Positions 1-5,414 of a stretch of DNA of 20,536 bases are shown one piece after another (the first letter of the stretch is position 1; each line of letters opens with the position of its first letter). Position numbers and translations under genes: made by a program. The notes beneath the pieces are model-generated. The model saw nothing but the letters and a program-made list of their open reading frames with translations, ran no database searches and was not told where the DNA came from. The stretch comes from FEN-1279 sp964501535 (lineage in GTDB: Bacteria; Bacteroidota; Ignavibacteria; Tepidaquicellales; Tepidaquicellaceae), in contig CAZCSV010000014.1 in the NCBI GenBank assembly GCA_964501535.1, positions 1 through 20,536 of the forward strand. The letters are read 5' to 3'.

Positions 1-2
1 AA

Positions 3-188
3 ATGAAAATTAAATGTGCAAAAAAAGTATGGGAAGAATTTAATAAGAAAGAGAAAAAGTTATGGAATGAATTTTATAACTTGTTCCTCGAAGAAGAAAA
101 TTTTGCTATTGGATTTGAAGATAAAAAGAGGCAAGAAATTACGGCTCATAATATGGCTTGTCGAGTTGTATGGTTTTTTGAGAGGTGA
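3..188 (+). CDS. Small hypothetical charged protein (61 aa)
   Basis: I do not recognise this protein. It is a 61-residue, Lys/Glu-rich, probably helical and soluble polypeptide with an aromatic C-terminus (VVWFFER). The ATG lies three bases from the window edge, so its ribosome binding site is out of view. The bases around it (aaATGAAAAT) match the end of the initiation cassette before the next gene, which supports this start. Its TGA stop lies inside that next cassette, 3 bases before the following ATG, so the two genes are probably translationally coupled. A longer upstream start cannot be excluded. Confidence 0.55.
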   Translation: MKIKCAKKVWEEFNKKEKKLWNEFYNLFLEEENFAIGFEDKKRQEITAHNMACRVVWFFER

Positions 189-194
189 AAAATG
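182..194 (+). repeat. Start-associated cassette A (first of five exact copies)
   Basis: AGGTGAAAAATG combines a Shine-Dalgarno (AGGTG) with a start codon at fixed spacing. Exact 12-base copies end in the ATG of the genes at 192, 592, 771, 1003 and 4743; the copies at 182-194, 582-594 and 4733-4745 extend to 13 bases (GAGGTGAAAAATG). The copies around 179-195 and 4730-4746 are identical over 17 bases. Variants precede the genes at 1770 (two mismatches) and 2082 (one mismatch). The conserved spacer goes beyond what ribosome binding needs. Confidence 0.75.
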
Positions 195-599
195 AAAATA
201 ACAAAAAATAGATTGAAATCTCTCGGAGCGTGTGTAAGCGGTGTGGTATGGTTTGAAGAAAACTTTGGCAAAAAAACGACATCAAAAAAACTGGTTGAGA
301 AATTGCAAGAAGAAAAGAAATACGACTGGCTCGACTGGGTGTATGTTAATTGCAAACTTTCTGGGCTATGTGAAAGCTGGTATGAAAACGGGCAATTAGC
401 ATATCGCAAAAATTATAAAGCTGGGAAAGAAGACGGGCTATGGGAAAGCTGGTATGAAAATGGGAAATTAGAATATCGTGCAAATTATAAAGCTGGGAAA
501 GAAGACGGGCTGTGTGAACGCTGGTATGAAAATGGGAAATTAGAATATCGCAGAAATTATAAAGCTGGTAAAATTATAAGTGAGGTGAAAAATGAATAA
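192..599 (+). CDS. MORN-type repeat protein (135 aa)
   Basis: The protein has two parts. Residues 1 to about 57 hold a module with the pattern GACxSGVxWFEENFG ... DWLDWVYV, which from memory resembles a short N-terminal module of many small phage and bacterial proteins that carry repeats. Residues 58-129 are three 24-residue repeats with core WYENGxLxYRxNYKAGK, matching the MORN_2 type (Pfam PF07661) also seen in YwqK-like proteins annotated as antitoxins. The repeats are nearly identical in DNA, indicating recent duplication. Start: cassette A (GAGGTGAAAAATG). The 3' end overlaps the next gene by 8 bases. The function is unknown. An antitoxin or protein-binding role is only an inference from the repeat family, and no toxin partner is visible beside it. 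Confidence 0.7.
   Translation: MKITKNRLKSLGACVSGVVWFEENFGKKTTSKKLVEKLQEEKKYDWLDWVYVNCKLSGLCESWYENGQLAYRKNYKAGKEDGLWESWYENGKLEYRANYKAGKEDGLCERWYENGKLEYRRNYKAGKIISEVKNE
363..578 (+). repeat. Three tandem 72-bp coding repeats
   Basis: Units begin with GGGCT at 363, 435 and 507, a period of 72 bases or 24 codons. Each encodes a GLxExWYENGxLxYRxNYKAGK block. Units 2 and 3 differ at only a few bases, so the copy number probably varies between related phages. Confidence 0.9.
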
Positions 600-774
600 A
601 TTTAATTTTCAAATTGGTGAGATTATAAATCATCCAGTATGTGGTCGAGTATTAATAATTGCAAGGATATTAGAGGAAACAAAAACCGATAGATATAATT
701 TATATATATGCAGAAATAATAATGGGGCATTAATTAATGTCCGTGAGGATGAATTTTTGATAGGTGAAAAATGA
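592..774 (+). CDS. Hypothetical small protein (60 aa)
   Basis: I do not recognise this protein. It is a 60-residue, probably beta-rich polypeptide (GEIINHPVCGRVLIIARI, then LYICRNNNGALINVREDEF), which could be a small SH3-like or barrel domain. That is a guess from the strand pattern. The start is set by cassette A. The last codons (VREDEFLIGEK) lie in the first copy of a 34-base direct repeat whose second copy precedes the LexA-like gene. It overlaps both neighbours by a few bases and is probably cotranslated with them. Confidence 0.6.
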   Translation: MNKFNFQIGEIINHPVCGRVLIIARILEETKTDRYNLYICRNNNGALINVREDEFLIGEK

Positions 775-776
775 GA
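743..776 (+). repeat. 34-bp perfect direct repeat, copy 1
   Basis: Identical over 34 bases to 975-1008, 232 bases downstream. It covers the last codons of the gene at 592 plus the ribosome binding site and start of the gene at 771. Copy 2 is coding only at its end, where it supplies the start of the LexA-like gene. Confidence 0.9.
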
Positions 777-974
777 AAGTTAAGATGGGAATTAGATAGA
801 AAAGAATGGGATGCTTTTGACGAAAATGATAATTTGATTTTTTATTGTGTATCGAAATACGATAAAAAGATATGGATTTTAGTTAAATTTGGTATCCCTT
901 TTAATATAAAAATAGGATATTTTATAGATATTAAAAAAGCCAAGAAAGTAGCAGAATTAATTTATAATGGATAA
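771..974 (+). CDS. Hypothetical small protein (67 aa)
   Basis: I do not recognise this protein. It is 67 residues, with a Trp-rich N-terminal half (RWELDRKEWDAFDENDNLIFYCVSKYDKKIW) that looks like two or three short beta-strands, then a helix-prone end (IDIKKAKKVAELIYNG). This pattern resembles small domains in which a beta-meander is followed by a helix containing KAKxxAE, but no family is claimed. Start: AGGTGAAAAATG at 762-773, overlapping the upstream stop. The gene sits almost exactly between the two copies of the 34-base direct repeat, so it may have been gained as a unit by recombination between initiation cassettes. Confidence 0.6.
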   Translation: MRKLRWELDRKEWDAFDENDNLIFYCVSKYDKKIWILVKFGIPFNIKIGYFIDIKKAKKVAELIYNG

Positions 975-1008
975 GTGAGGATGAATTTTTGATAGGTGAA
1001 AAATGAGA
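975..1008 (+). repeat. 34-bp perfect direct repeat, copy 2
   Basis: Second copy of 743-776. It lies right after the stop of the gene at 771 and supplies the Shine-Dalgarno and ATG of the LexA-like gene. Most of it is now non-coding, although it repeats codons that are translated in copy 1. Copy 1 is therefore likely the ancestral coding copy and this one a relic of the recombination. Confidence 0.9.
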
Positions 1009-1674
1009 TTAAATAAAAATAAAAAACACTTGACAATTCAAATGGATAAAGAACATTTAACTCAAAAAGAACTTGAAGCATTAAAACAAATTAGAAATTA
1101 TTGGGTTTACAATGGTAAATTTCCATCTATTAGAAAACTTATGTTGGCAATGGGATATACTTCTCCAAGATCTGCATCTCTATTAATTCAAAAATTAAAT
1201 GAGAAAGGTCTTTTAAAACATAATAAAAACAAAAAGTATCAAATAGTTGATAATCCACTTAATTTTATGTGTGCTCAAACAGTGGATGTTCCGCTTGTTG
1301 GTACAGCTGCTTGTGAAACTCCTATTTTTGCAGAACAAAACATTGAAATGATGATTCCTGTATCTAATAAATTATTAACTCCAGGAAATAAATATTTTAT
1401 TCTTAGAGCGAAAGGCGATTCTATGAATGAAGTGGGAATTAATGATAAAGATTTAATTCTTGTAAAACAAAAAATAAATGCGAACAACGGTGATAAAATA
1501 GTTGCATTAATTGATAATGAAGCCACAATCAAAGAATTTCATTATACAAAAGATTTTATAATTTTAAAACCTCGATCAACTAATCCAATTCATAAACCTA
1601 TTATCCTAACAAATGATTTTCAAATTCAGGGGATAGTAATTTCAGTTTTACCTAATGTATTTTTTAAGGATTAA
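1003..1674 (+). CDS. LexA-like repressor with S24 peptidase domain and altered cleavage site
   Basis: A 223-residue LexA-type transcriptional repressor. Residues about 19-80 form the winged helix-turn-helix (PSIRKLMLAMGYTSPRSASLLIQKLNEKGLL). Residues 95-216 form the S24 self-cleavage domain, with catalytic Ser140 in GDSM and Lys177 in ATIKEF, both present. In the cleavage loop (VPLVGTAACETPIFAEQN) the residue after the expected scissile Cys104 is Glu105, where LexA has Gly85 and related proteins have Cys-Gly. The non-inducible E. coli lexA3 allele is a G85D change at this same position, so self-cleavage may be weak or absent (inference). The domain is otherwise intact. Start: cassette A. An internal ATG at 1042 is possible but lacks this ribosome site. 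It probably controls the phage or neighbouring accessory genes; no operator was identified. Confidence 0.88.
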   Translation: MRLNKNKKHLTIQMDKEHLTQKELEALKQIRNYWVYNGKFPSIRKLMLAMGYTSPRSASLLIQKLNEKGLLKHNKNKKYQIVDNPLNFMCAQTVDVPLVGTAACETPIFAEQNIEMMIPVSNKLLTPGNKYFILRAKGDSMNEVGINDKDLILVKQKINANNGDKIVALIDNEATIKEFHYTKDFIILKPRSTNPIHKPIILTNDFQIQGIVISVLPNVFFKD

Positions 1675-1683
1675 TATAAATTT

Positions 1684-1773
1684 ATGAATAAAAAAAAATT
1701 AAATGTTAAAAATGAAAATGATTTTGAGAATATTGCCGAAGCCATATCAAAACGATTGCGAGGTGTGAAATGA
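1684..1773 (+). CDS. Very small hypothetical protein (29 aa)
   Basis: A 29-residue Lys/Asn-rich peptide (MNKKKLNVKNENDFENIAEAISKRLRGVK). The nearest Shine-Dalgarno (AAGGA at 1666-1670) is 13 bases from the ATG, which is long. Support comes mainly from its position: it fills the gap exactly and its TGA overlaps the next ATG (ATGA). No function can be offered. Confidence 0.4.
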   Translation: MNKKKLNVKNENDFENIAEAISKRLRGVK

Positions 1774-1949
1774 AAATAAAAATAACAGAGATTAAAAACA
1801 TTTTATTCAAGCCGTTAAATAAAGTAATAAAAGAAAGGCATAAACATAAAATAAAAAATAAATTTGTCAATAATTTCGATGAGTTGTTAAGAGAAAAAAT
1901 GAGTAATAACGATGATTATAAGGTTAAATTTTTTGAAGAGGTTCGATGA
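1770..1949 (+). CDS. Small basic hypothetical protein (59 aa)
   Basis: Fifty-nine residues, strongly basic in the first half (KERHKHKIKNK) and acidic at the end (DDYKVKFFEEVR), probably helical. It is preceded by AGGTGTGAAATG, a variant of cassette A, which supports the start. It overlaps both neighbours as ATGA junctions, a sign of translational coupling. I do not recognise a family. Confidence 0.55.
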   Translation: MKIKITEIKNILFKPLNKVIKERHKHKIKNKFVNNFDELLREKMSNNDDYKVKFFEEVR

Positions 1950-2125
1950 TTATGAAAAAAATAAAAGTTAATAAAGATAAATCAGATAAAGAAATAGAAG
2001 TTAATTGTGAACTTTGTCAAGATGGAAAAGCTCAACAATGGGAATGCCCGTGTTGTGGAAGGATTATCGTGGAGGTGAATAATGAAAAAAATAACACAAA
2101 AAGAAAAGATAAAAGATTTAATTGA
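1946..2125 (+). CDS. Small zinc-binding protein (59 aa)
   Basis: A basic start (MIMKKIKVNKDKSDKEIEVN) is followed by CELC, then CPCCG about a dozen residues later, a typical rubredoxin-like or zinc-ribbon knuckle pair. The tail is Lys/Asn-rich. The ATG at 1946 overlaps the upstream stop as ATGA, and an ATG two codons later (1952) is also possible. The 3' end overlaps the next gene by 44 bases, which is long, so the last residues may be under two constraints. It is probably a nucleic-acid or protein adaptor (inference). Confidence 0.5.
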   Translation: MIMKKIKVNKDKSDKEIEVNCELCQDGKAQQWECPCCGRIIVEVNNEKNNTKRKDKRFN

Positions 2126-2291
2126 AGTTTTTTGTAATGTTAATGGGTCTATAAAGACATGGGATTTAGAGAAATTGGGTCAATTAAATAAAATGATGGC
2201 AGGGTCAAGCACACGATACGCAAGAACACTGTGTAGTGAAGGGTTTATTAAACATGGTGAGGATAGGCATACTTATTTATTAAATCAATAG
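2082..2291 (+). CDS. Putative winged-helix DNA-binding protein (69 aa)
   Basis: Sixty-nine residues. The pattern KEKIKDLIEVFCNVNGSIKTWDLEKLGQLNKMMAGSSTRYARTLCSEGFIKHGEDRHTYLL fits a compact winged helix: helix 1, a short strand, a recognition helix region with RYARTLCSEG, and a terminal wing (FIKHGEDRHTYLL). The prediction rests on sequence pattern only. Start: GGAGGTG at 2071-2077 with the ATG 4 bases on, a one-mismatch form of cassette A. It may be a small regulator or an accessory replication factor. Confidence 0.6.
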   Translation: MKKITQKEKIKDLIEVFCNVNGSIKTWDLEKLGQLNKMMAGSSTRYARTLCSEGFIKHGEDRHTYLLNQ

Positions 2292-2300
2292 GAGGTTTAT

Positions 2301-2650
2301 ATGAATCAAAAAATTAATGTTTTAACAATTAATGGGATTGAATATGTTCCAAAAGATGAAGTATCAAAAAGAGAATTAGCGGGGGATTATGTTTTAATAC
2401 GCACGTATTCCGCAGGAGTCTTTATGGGAATTATAGTTGAGCGAAATGGAAAAGAAGCAAAGGTAAAAAATGCACGTAGAATATGGTATTGGGATGGTGC
2501 GGCTACATTAAGCCAATTGGCTATTGACGGAACTTCCAAACCAGAAAATTGTAAATTTCCAGAATCTGTAGAAGAAATTATATTAACTGAAGTTATTGAA
2601 ATAATTTCAATGACAAAAAAAGCAGTAAATAGTCTAAATGGTGTAAAGAT

Positions 2651-2666
<16 letters not shown>
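2301..2666 (+). CDS. Conserved phage protein, DUF6948-like (121 aa)
   Basis: The core VLIRTYSAGVFMGIIVERNGKEAKVKNARRIWYWDGAATLSQLAIDGTSKPENCKFP is a motif set I recognise from a widespread phage family that I believe is called DUF6948 (name from memory). The function is unknown. Residues about 28-92 hold the conserved beta-rich domain with the RRIWYWxGAAxLSQLA signature; the rest (VEEIILTEVIEIISMTKKAVNSL) is probably helical. A strong AGGAGG at 2291-2296 sets the start. The gene overlaps the next, a Gly-Ser/Tyr repeat protein, by 16 bases. I recall such low-complexity proteins or tails next to this domain in other phages, which suggests a functional pair. Confidence 0.75.
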
Positions 2667-2821
<155 letters not shown>

Positions 2822-2825
2822 ATCA

Positions 2826-3251
2826 ATGAAAAATAAAAAATATGATATAAAGAAAATGCACGCAAGAGCTTGGAAACTTATGTCGGAAATAGTAAGAAGA
2901 CAGTCGTTTAATGGAAAAGTTTATAAATGTTTTAGTTGTGGAGCGTCGTTTATGAATTATAAGGAATTAACTGCTGGGCATTATAAACACAATTGTTTAG
3001 ACTTTAATCAACTTAATATACATGCTCAATGCCCGCAATGTAATTATTTTAAGCACGGGAATTTAGGCGAGTATTTAAAAGCACTACAAAAAAAATATGG
3101 GCAAGATATAGACGATAAGATTGAAATAGCGAGAAGTATTGAAAGAAAACAAAAAAAGGGTATATTATATTATATCGGTTTAATTCAAGATTTAAAAGAA
3201 CAACTTAAAATTATTAAGGAAAATGAAAATGAAGTTAGCAAAAGCAATTGA
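2826..3251 (+). CDS. ninG: NinG-type zinc-binding nuclease (141 aa)
   Basis: It matches the NinG (lambda Rap) family of phage recombination proteins, which have an HNH-like zinc-binding core and cleave branched DNA intermediates. Visible signatures are CFSC (Cys35, Cys38), TAGHYKH (His52), FNQLNIHAQCPQCNYFKHGN (Cys69, Cys72, His77), then EYLKALQKKYG, in the usual order. The C-terminal third is a charged helix. The start at 2826 (MKNKKYD) has GGTGA 7-8 bases upstream. The longer open frame back to 2679 is an artefact of reading the Gly-Ser repeat out of frame, and the ATG at 2811 is less well placed. The position among early genes fits a recombination role. Confidence 0.75.
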   Translation: MKNKKYDIKKMHARAWKLMSEIVRRQSFNGKVYKCFSCGASFMNYKELTAGHYKHNCLDFNQLNIHAQCPQCNYFKHGNLGEYLKALQKKYGQDIDDKIEIARSIERKQKKGILYYIGLIQDLKEQLKIIKENENEVSKSN

Positions 3252-3423
3252 AAAAACAATTAAAGTTTGCTCTGTTTGTGGATATGAAATTAACGAAACG
3301 ACGCAATGTGATGAGTGTTTGGATTTCATTACTGATGATGAATTTTATTGTGATGATGACGACTTTCAATTATTAAAGCATGTCCATAAAAAATGTGTAG
3401 ATAAAAATGAAGTAGAGGAGTAA
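3229..3423 (+). CDS. Small zinc-ribbon protein (64 aa)
   Basis: The protein carries CSVCG then CDEC, a classic zinc-ribbon pair, followed by an acidic stretch (DDEFYCDDDDF) and HVHKKC, which could complete a second site. AAGGA at 3216-3220 lies 8 bases from the ATG at 3229 and only 2 from the ATG at 3223, so the later start is preferred. It overlaps the NinG gene's end, and its last codons (GAG GAG TAA) carry the Shine-Dalgarno of the next gene. It is a probable small nucleic-acid or protein adaptor. Confidence 0.6.
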   Translation: MKLAKAIEKTIKVCSVCGYEINETTQCDECLDFITDDEFYCDDDDFQLLKHVHKKCVDKNEVEE

Positions 3424-3430
3424 AATTATT
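3417..3430 (+). repeat. Start-associated cassette B, variant with ATT start
   Basis: GGAGTAAAATTAT then T instead of G. Exact GGAGTAAAATTATG copies occur at 3637-3650, 4280-4293 and 4440-4453. In three of the four the TAA inside the cassette is the stop of the upstream gene, so one short sequence ends one gene, binds the ribosome and starts the next. Confidence 0.8.
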
Positions 3431-3643
3431 AATAAAACGAAAATAGAATCAAAAGAAATATTATATTGTCCTTATTGTGGAAGTATAATTGGAAAGTGTA
3501 AAGGTTGCGGTCGTGAATTTATTTTAGGTGATGAATGTTCTTGCACATTTGGAGACCCAAACATTATACCTGATAATATTTGGGAAGTTTATCATTACTG
3601 TAAATATTGTTTTGAAGAAAATAACAAGATGGAAAAGGAGTAA
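3428..3643 (+). CDS. Small zinc-ribbon protein with ATT start (71 aa)
   Basis: Read from the ATT at 3428-3430, the frame is open for 71 residues and rich in zinc knuckles: CPYCG, CKGCGRE, a CSC, and CKYC near the end. The frame has no in-frame ATG before residue 67 and no GTG or TTG start. GGAG at 3417-3420 lies 7 bases upstream, exactly as in the ATG copies of the cassette, so ATT is the natural initiator (ATT is used by a few known genes such as infC). An ATA at 3440 is a worse alternative. It may be weakly expressed. The stop at 3641-3643 lies in the next cassette. A function in nucleic-acid or protein binding is an inference. Confidence 0.6.
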   Translation: MNKTKIESKEILYCPYCGSIIGKCKGCGREFILGDECSCTFGDPNIIPDNIWEVYHYCKYCFEENNKMEKE

Positions 3644-3647
3644 AATT

Positions 3648-4280
3648 ATGAAAGAATATCATAAAATTAATACAATATTTAAAAGAGATTTAAAAGGAAA
3701 ACTTATAATTGGTGAATATTCTTTGCCAGAATTTAATTATTTAAAAAATAATGAGTGGATATTTACTGAAAAAATTGACGGGACTTGTATTCGCATAATG
3801 TGGGATGGTGAAAAAGTTTTGTTTGGTGGGAAGACGGATAATGCACAAATACCAGTTTTTTTATCATATAAATTACAAGAATTATTTGACGGTATGCCCA
3901 AAAAAGAGTTATTTAAAAACAAATTTGGTGTAGATGGAAATGTGTGTTTATATGGTGAAGGATTTGGAGCAAAGATACAAAAAGGCGGTGGAAATTATAT
4001 AAAAGATGGATGTAGTTTCATTTTATTTGATGTTAAAATTGGTGAGTGGTGGTTGAAGAGAGGAGATGTGATTGATATAGCAAATTATTTTAATATAAAA
4101 TATGTTAAAGAGATTGGAAGAGGGACATTAGATGAGGCAATTGAATTAACTAAAAAAGGGTTTGATTCTGAATTTGGTGATTTTTTAGCTGAAGGATTAG
4201 TCATTCGACCATGTGTCGATTTGTTTTCTCGAAACAATAAAAGAATAATAACAAAGATAAAGCATAAAGATTTTTTATAG
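3648..4280 (+). CDS. Minimal RNA ligase / nucleotidyltransferase (210 aa)
   Basis: A covalent nucleotidyltransferase of the RNA ligase family (T4 Rnl2-like, Pfam RNA_ligase). The motifs appear in order: motif I EKIDGT with adenylate-accepting Lys42; motif III YGEGFG (102-107); motif IIIa FILFDVKI (124-131); motif IV EGLVIRP (182-188); motif V ITKIKHKDF with Lys203 and Lys205. It would seal nicked RNA using ATP, perhaps in repair of tRNA cut by the host. It ends almost directly after motif V, so the extra C-terminal domain of the 334-residue T4 Rnl2 is missing. The start at 3648 has cassette B; a longer frame back to 3528 lies within the upstream zinc-ribbon gene and is rejected. Confidence 0.8.
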   Translation: MKEYHKINTIFKRDLKGKLIIGEYSLPEFNYLKNNEWIFTEKIDGTCIRIMWDGEKVLFGGKTDNAQIPVFLSYKLQELFDGMPKKELFKNKFGVDGNVCLYGEGFGAKIQKGGGNYIKDGCSFILFDVKIGEWWLKRGDVIDIANYFNIKYVKEIGRGTLDEAIELTKKGFDSEFGDFLAEGLVIRPCVDLFSRNNKRIITKIKHKDFL

Positions 4281-4290
4281 GAGTAAAATT

Positions 4291-4446
4291 ATGATTATTA
4301 TGATTATTGAGTGTGCTATAGCTGTTATATCTGTTATAATATTATTAATGAGTGGTATTTTTATTGGAAAAGAATTTGGAACATTCGAAAAATTTGTTAT
4401 AGCGGTATTAAAATCTATTGATAAAAATGGAAATATAAAGGAGTAA
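4291..4446 (+). CDS. Small single-pass membrane protein (51 aa)
   Basis: Residues 1 to about 26 (MIIMIIECAIAVISVIILLMSGIFIG) form one hydrophobic membrane segment, followed by a mostly charged tail (KEFGTFEKFVIAVLKSIDKNGNIKE). The start is set by cassette B at 4280-4293. The stop lies in the next cassette B. No homologue is recognised. Possible roles for such early phage membrane peptides include host takeover or exclusion of other phages, but nothing in the sequence decides this. Confidence 0.65.
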   Translation: MIIMIIECAIAVISVIILLMSGIFIGKEFGTFEKFVIAVLKSIDKNGNIKE

Positions 4447-4450
4447 AATT

Positions 4451-4729
4451 ATGAGTGAAAAAAAGTTTGTTGGAAAAGGTTGGCAATTTAAATACGGCAT
4501 TAATATTTCGCTTTCCAAAAAGTTATTAGATACTATCCCAGTTAATCAATATGGTGATATTAAATTAAGTGTTGTGAGAAGACGTGAGCCAGACCCAAAA
4601 ACTAAAGCACAATATTATGTGATTGAGGATACTTATGTGAAAAAACAAGGTGAAACAAAAAATCATTTATGTGATAATAAGGTTGATGACGCTGATTTAG
4701 ATAACTTTGATAAGGATGTGCCATTTTAA
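4451..4729 (+). CDS. Hypothetical protein with SSB-like acidic C-terminal tip (92 aa)
   Basis: The first 65 residues look beta-rich (GKGWQFKYGINISLSKKLLDTIPVNQYGDIKLSVVRRREPDPKTKAQYYVIEDTYV), with a VNxYGDIKLxVxxRREPDxKxKAxxYVxEDT pattern that I recall from other phage proteins of unknown function. The end, DADLDNFDKDVPF, closely resembles the single-stranded-DNA-binding protein tip (consensus near DFDDDIPF), which recruits host repair and replication proteins. The OB-fold itself is not evident. It may be a phage ssDNA-binding protein or a tip mimic (inference). Start: cassette B. Confidence 0.6.
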   Translation: MSEKKFVGKGWQFKYGINISLSKKLLDTIPVNQYGDIKLSVVRRREPDPKTKAQYYVIEDTYVKKQGETKNHLCDNKVDDADLDNFDKDVPF

Positions 4730-4742
4730 TGAGAGGTGAAAA

Positions 4743-5051
4743 ATGATAGTAAACAGAAAATGCCCGATATGTAAAGAAATAAAGCCCTATATGGTATTAC
4801 ATAGCATGCGAAAAAAAGTCCCGATATGTGATGATTGCTATGAAAAACGGAAGCGTAAAATTATAAGGAAATATCAAAAGACAAAACGGTATAAGGACAT
4901 GAATAGGAAACGATGCAATAAATGGATTAAGGCACATCGAGAAGACAACAAAAAATATCAACGTGAATATAGGAAATGGAAAAGTTGTAAAGTAAAGATT
5001 ATGTCGAGTGATGAAGCGTTAAATAAAGTGGAATGGAATAAATATGCATAA
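4743..5051 (+). CDS. Basic zinc-finger protein (102 aa)
   Basis: CPICKEIKPYMVLHSMRKKVPICDDCYEKRKRK is a CxxC...CxxC knuckle pair at residues about 7-34, typical of small phage HNH-like or recruitment zinc fingers. The rest is an extremely basic, aromatic helix region (KRYKDMNRKRCNKWIKAHREDNKKYQREYRKWK), suggesting nucleic-acid binding. The HNH active-site residues are not evident. Start: exact cassette A (GAGGTGAAAAATG) at 4733-4745, an isolated copy among cassette B genes. The next gene overlaps its last 8 bases. Confidence 0.65.
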   Translation: MIVNRKCPICKEIKPYMVLHSMRKKVPICDDCYEKRKRKIIRKYQKTKRYKDMNRKRCNKWIKAHREDNKKYQREYRKWKSCKVKIMSSDEALNKVEWNKYA

Positions 5052-5190
5052 TTATACAATTGAACAGATTATTAATTATTTAGTGTTTGATGTGAACAAT
5101 AAATATATATTTGAATGGTTAGGTGAAAATAATATTGAGATAATTATAAATAAAGAAGGGATAAGATGGAAAAAAATAAAGATTTCATAA
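5044..5190 (+). CDS. Small hypothetical protein (48 aa)
   Basis: Forty-eight residues (MHNYTIEQIINYLVFDVNNKYIFEWLGENN...), a helix and then short strands. It fills the gap between neighbours and overlaps both, by 8 bases upstream and 25 bases downstream. The ribosome site is weak (GGAAT a few bases upstream). I see no family. Confidence 0.4.
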   Translation: MHNYTIEQIINYLVFDVNNKYIFEWLGENNIEIIINKEGIRWKKIKIS

Positions 5191-5414
5191 CTATCAGTCA
5201 TTTTAAATATAAAAAATCAAAGAAATTGAAGAAAAAGGATATAATAAAAATGCTCAATGAATATTTTGGCGATTATAAGTTTGAAAGTATTGAGATTAGT
5301 GACATTATATTAAAAAAAGATTGTGGCGGTTATCCGTCTAAATATGTGGAAGAACTTTTAAAGACTGAAATTAAGTTATCTTTTAAACCAAAAGAAGGAA
5401 AAATAAATGAATAA
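5166..5414 (+). CDS. Hypothetical protein (82 aa)
   Basis: I do not recognise this protein. It is 82 residues and Lys-rich (HFKYKKSKKLKKKDIIKMLNEYFGDYKFESIEISDIILKKDCGGYPSKYVEELLKTEIKLSFKPKEGK), likely alpha/beta and soluble. AAGGGA lies just upstream of the ATG, which sets the start. It overlaps the small gene upstream by 25 bases. Confidence 0.6.
   Translation: MEKNKDFITISHFKYKKSKKLKKKDIIKMLNEYFGDYKFESIEISDIILKKDCGGYPSKYVEELLKTEIKLSFKPKEGKINE

Noticed and set aside
146..409. Antisense open frames across the window (for example 146-409, 7824-8096, 16537-16809)
   Set aside because: They mirror well-supported plus-strand genes, have low-complexity Phe/Ser/Ile composition and no ribosome sites. 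No gene on the minus strand is supported.
1029..1036. TTGACA as a promoter -35 inside the LexA-like gene
   Set aside because: No -10 box is found at a suitable distance and the position is within a coding region.
3528..3647. Longer start for the RNA ligase
   Set aside because: The stretch lies in the opposite frame of the ATT-start zinc-ribbon gene and lacks a ribosome site. Cassette B sits exactly at 3648.
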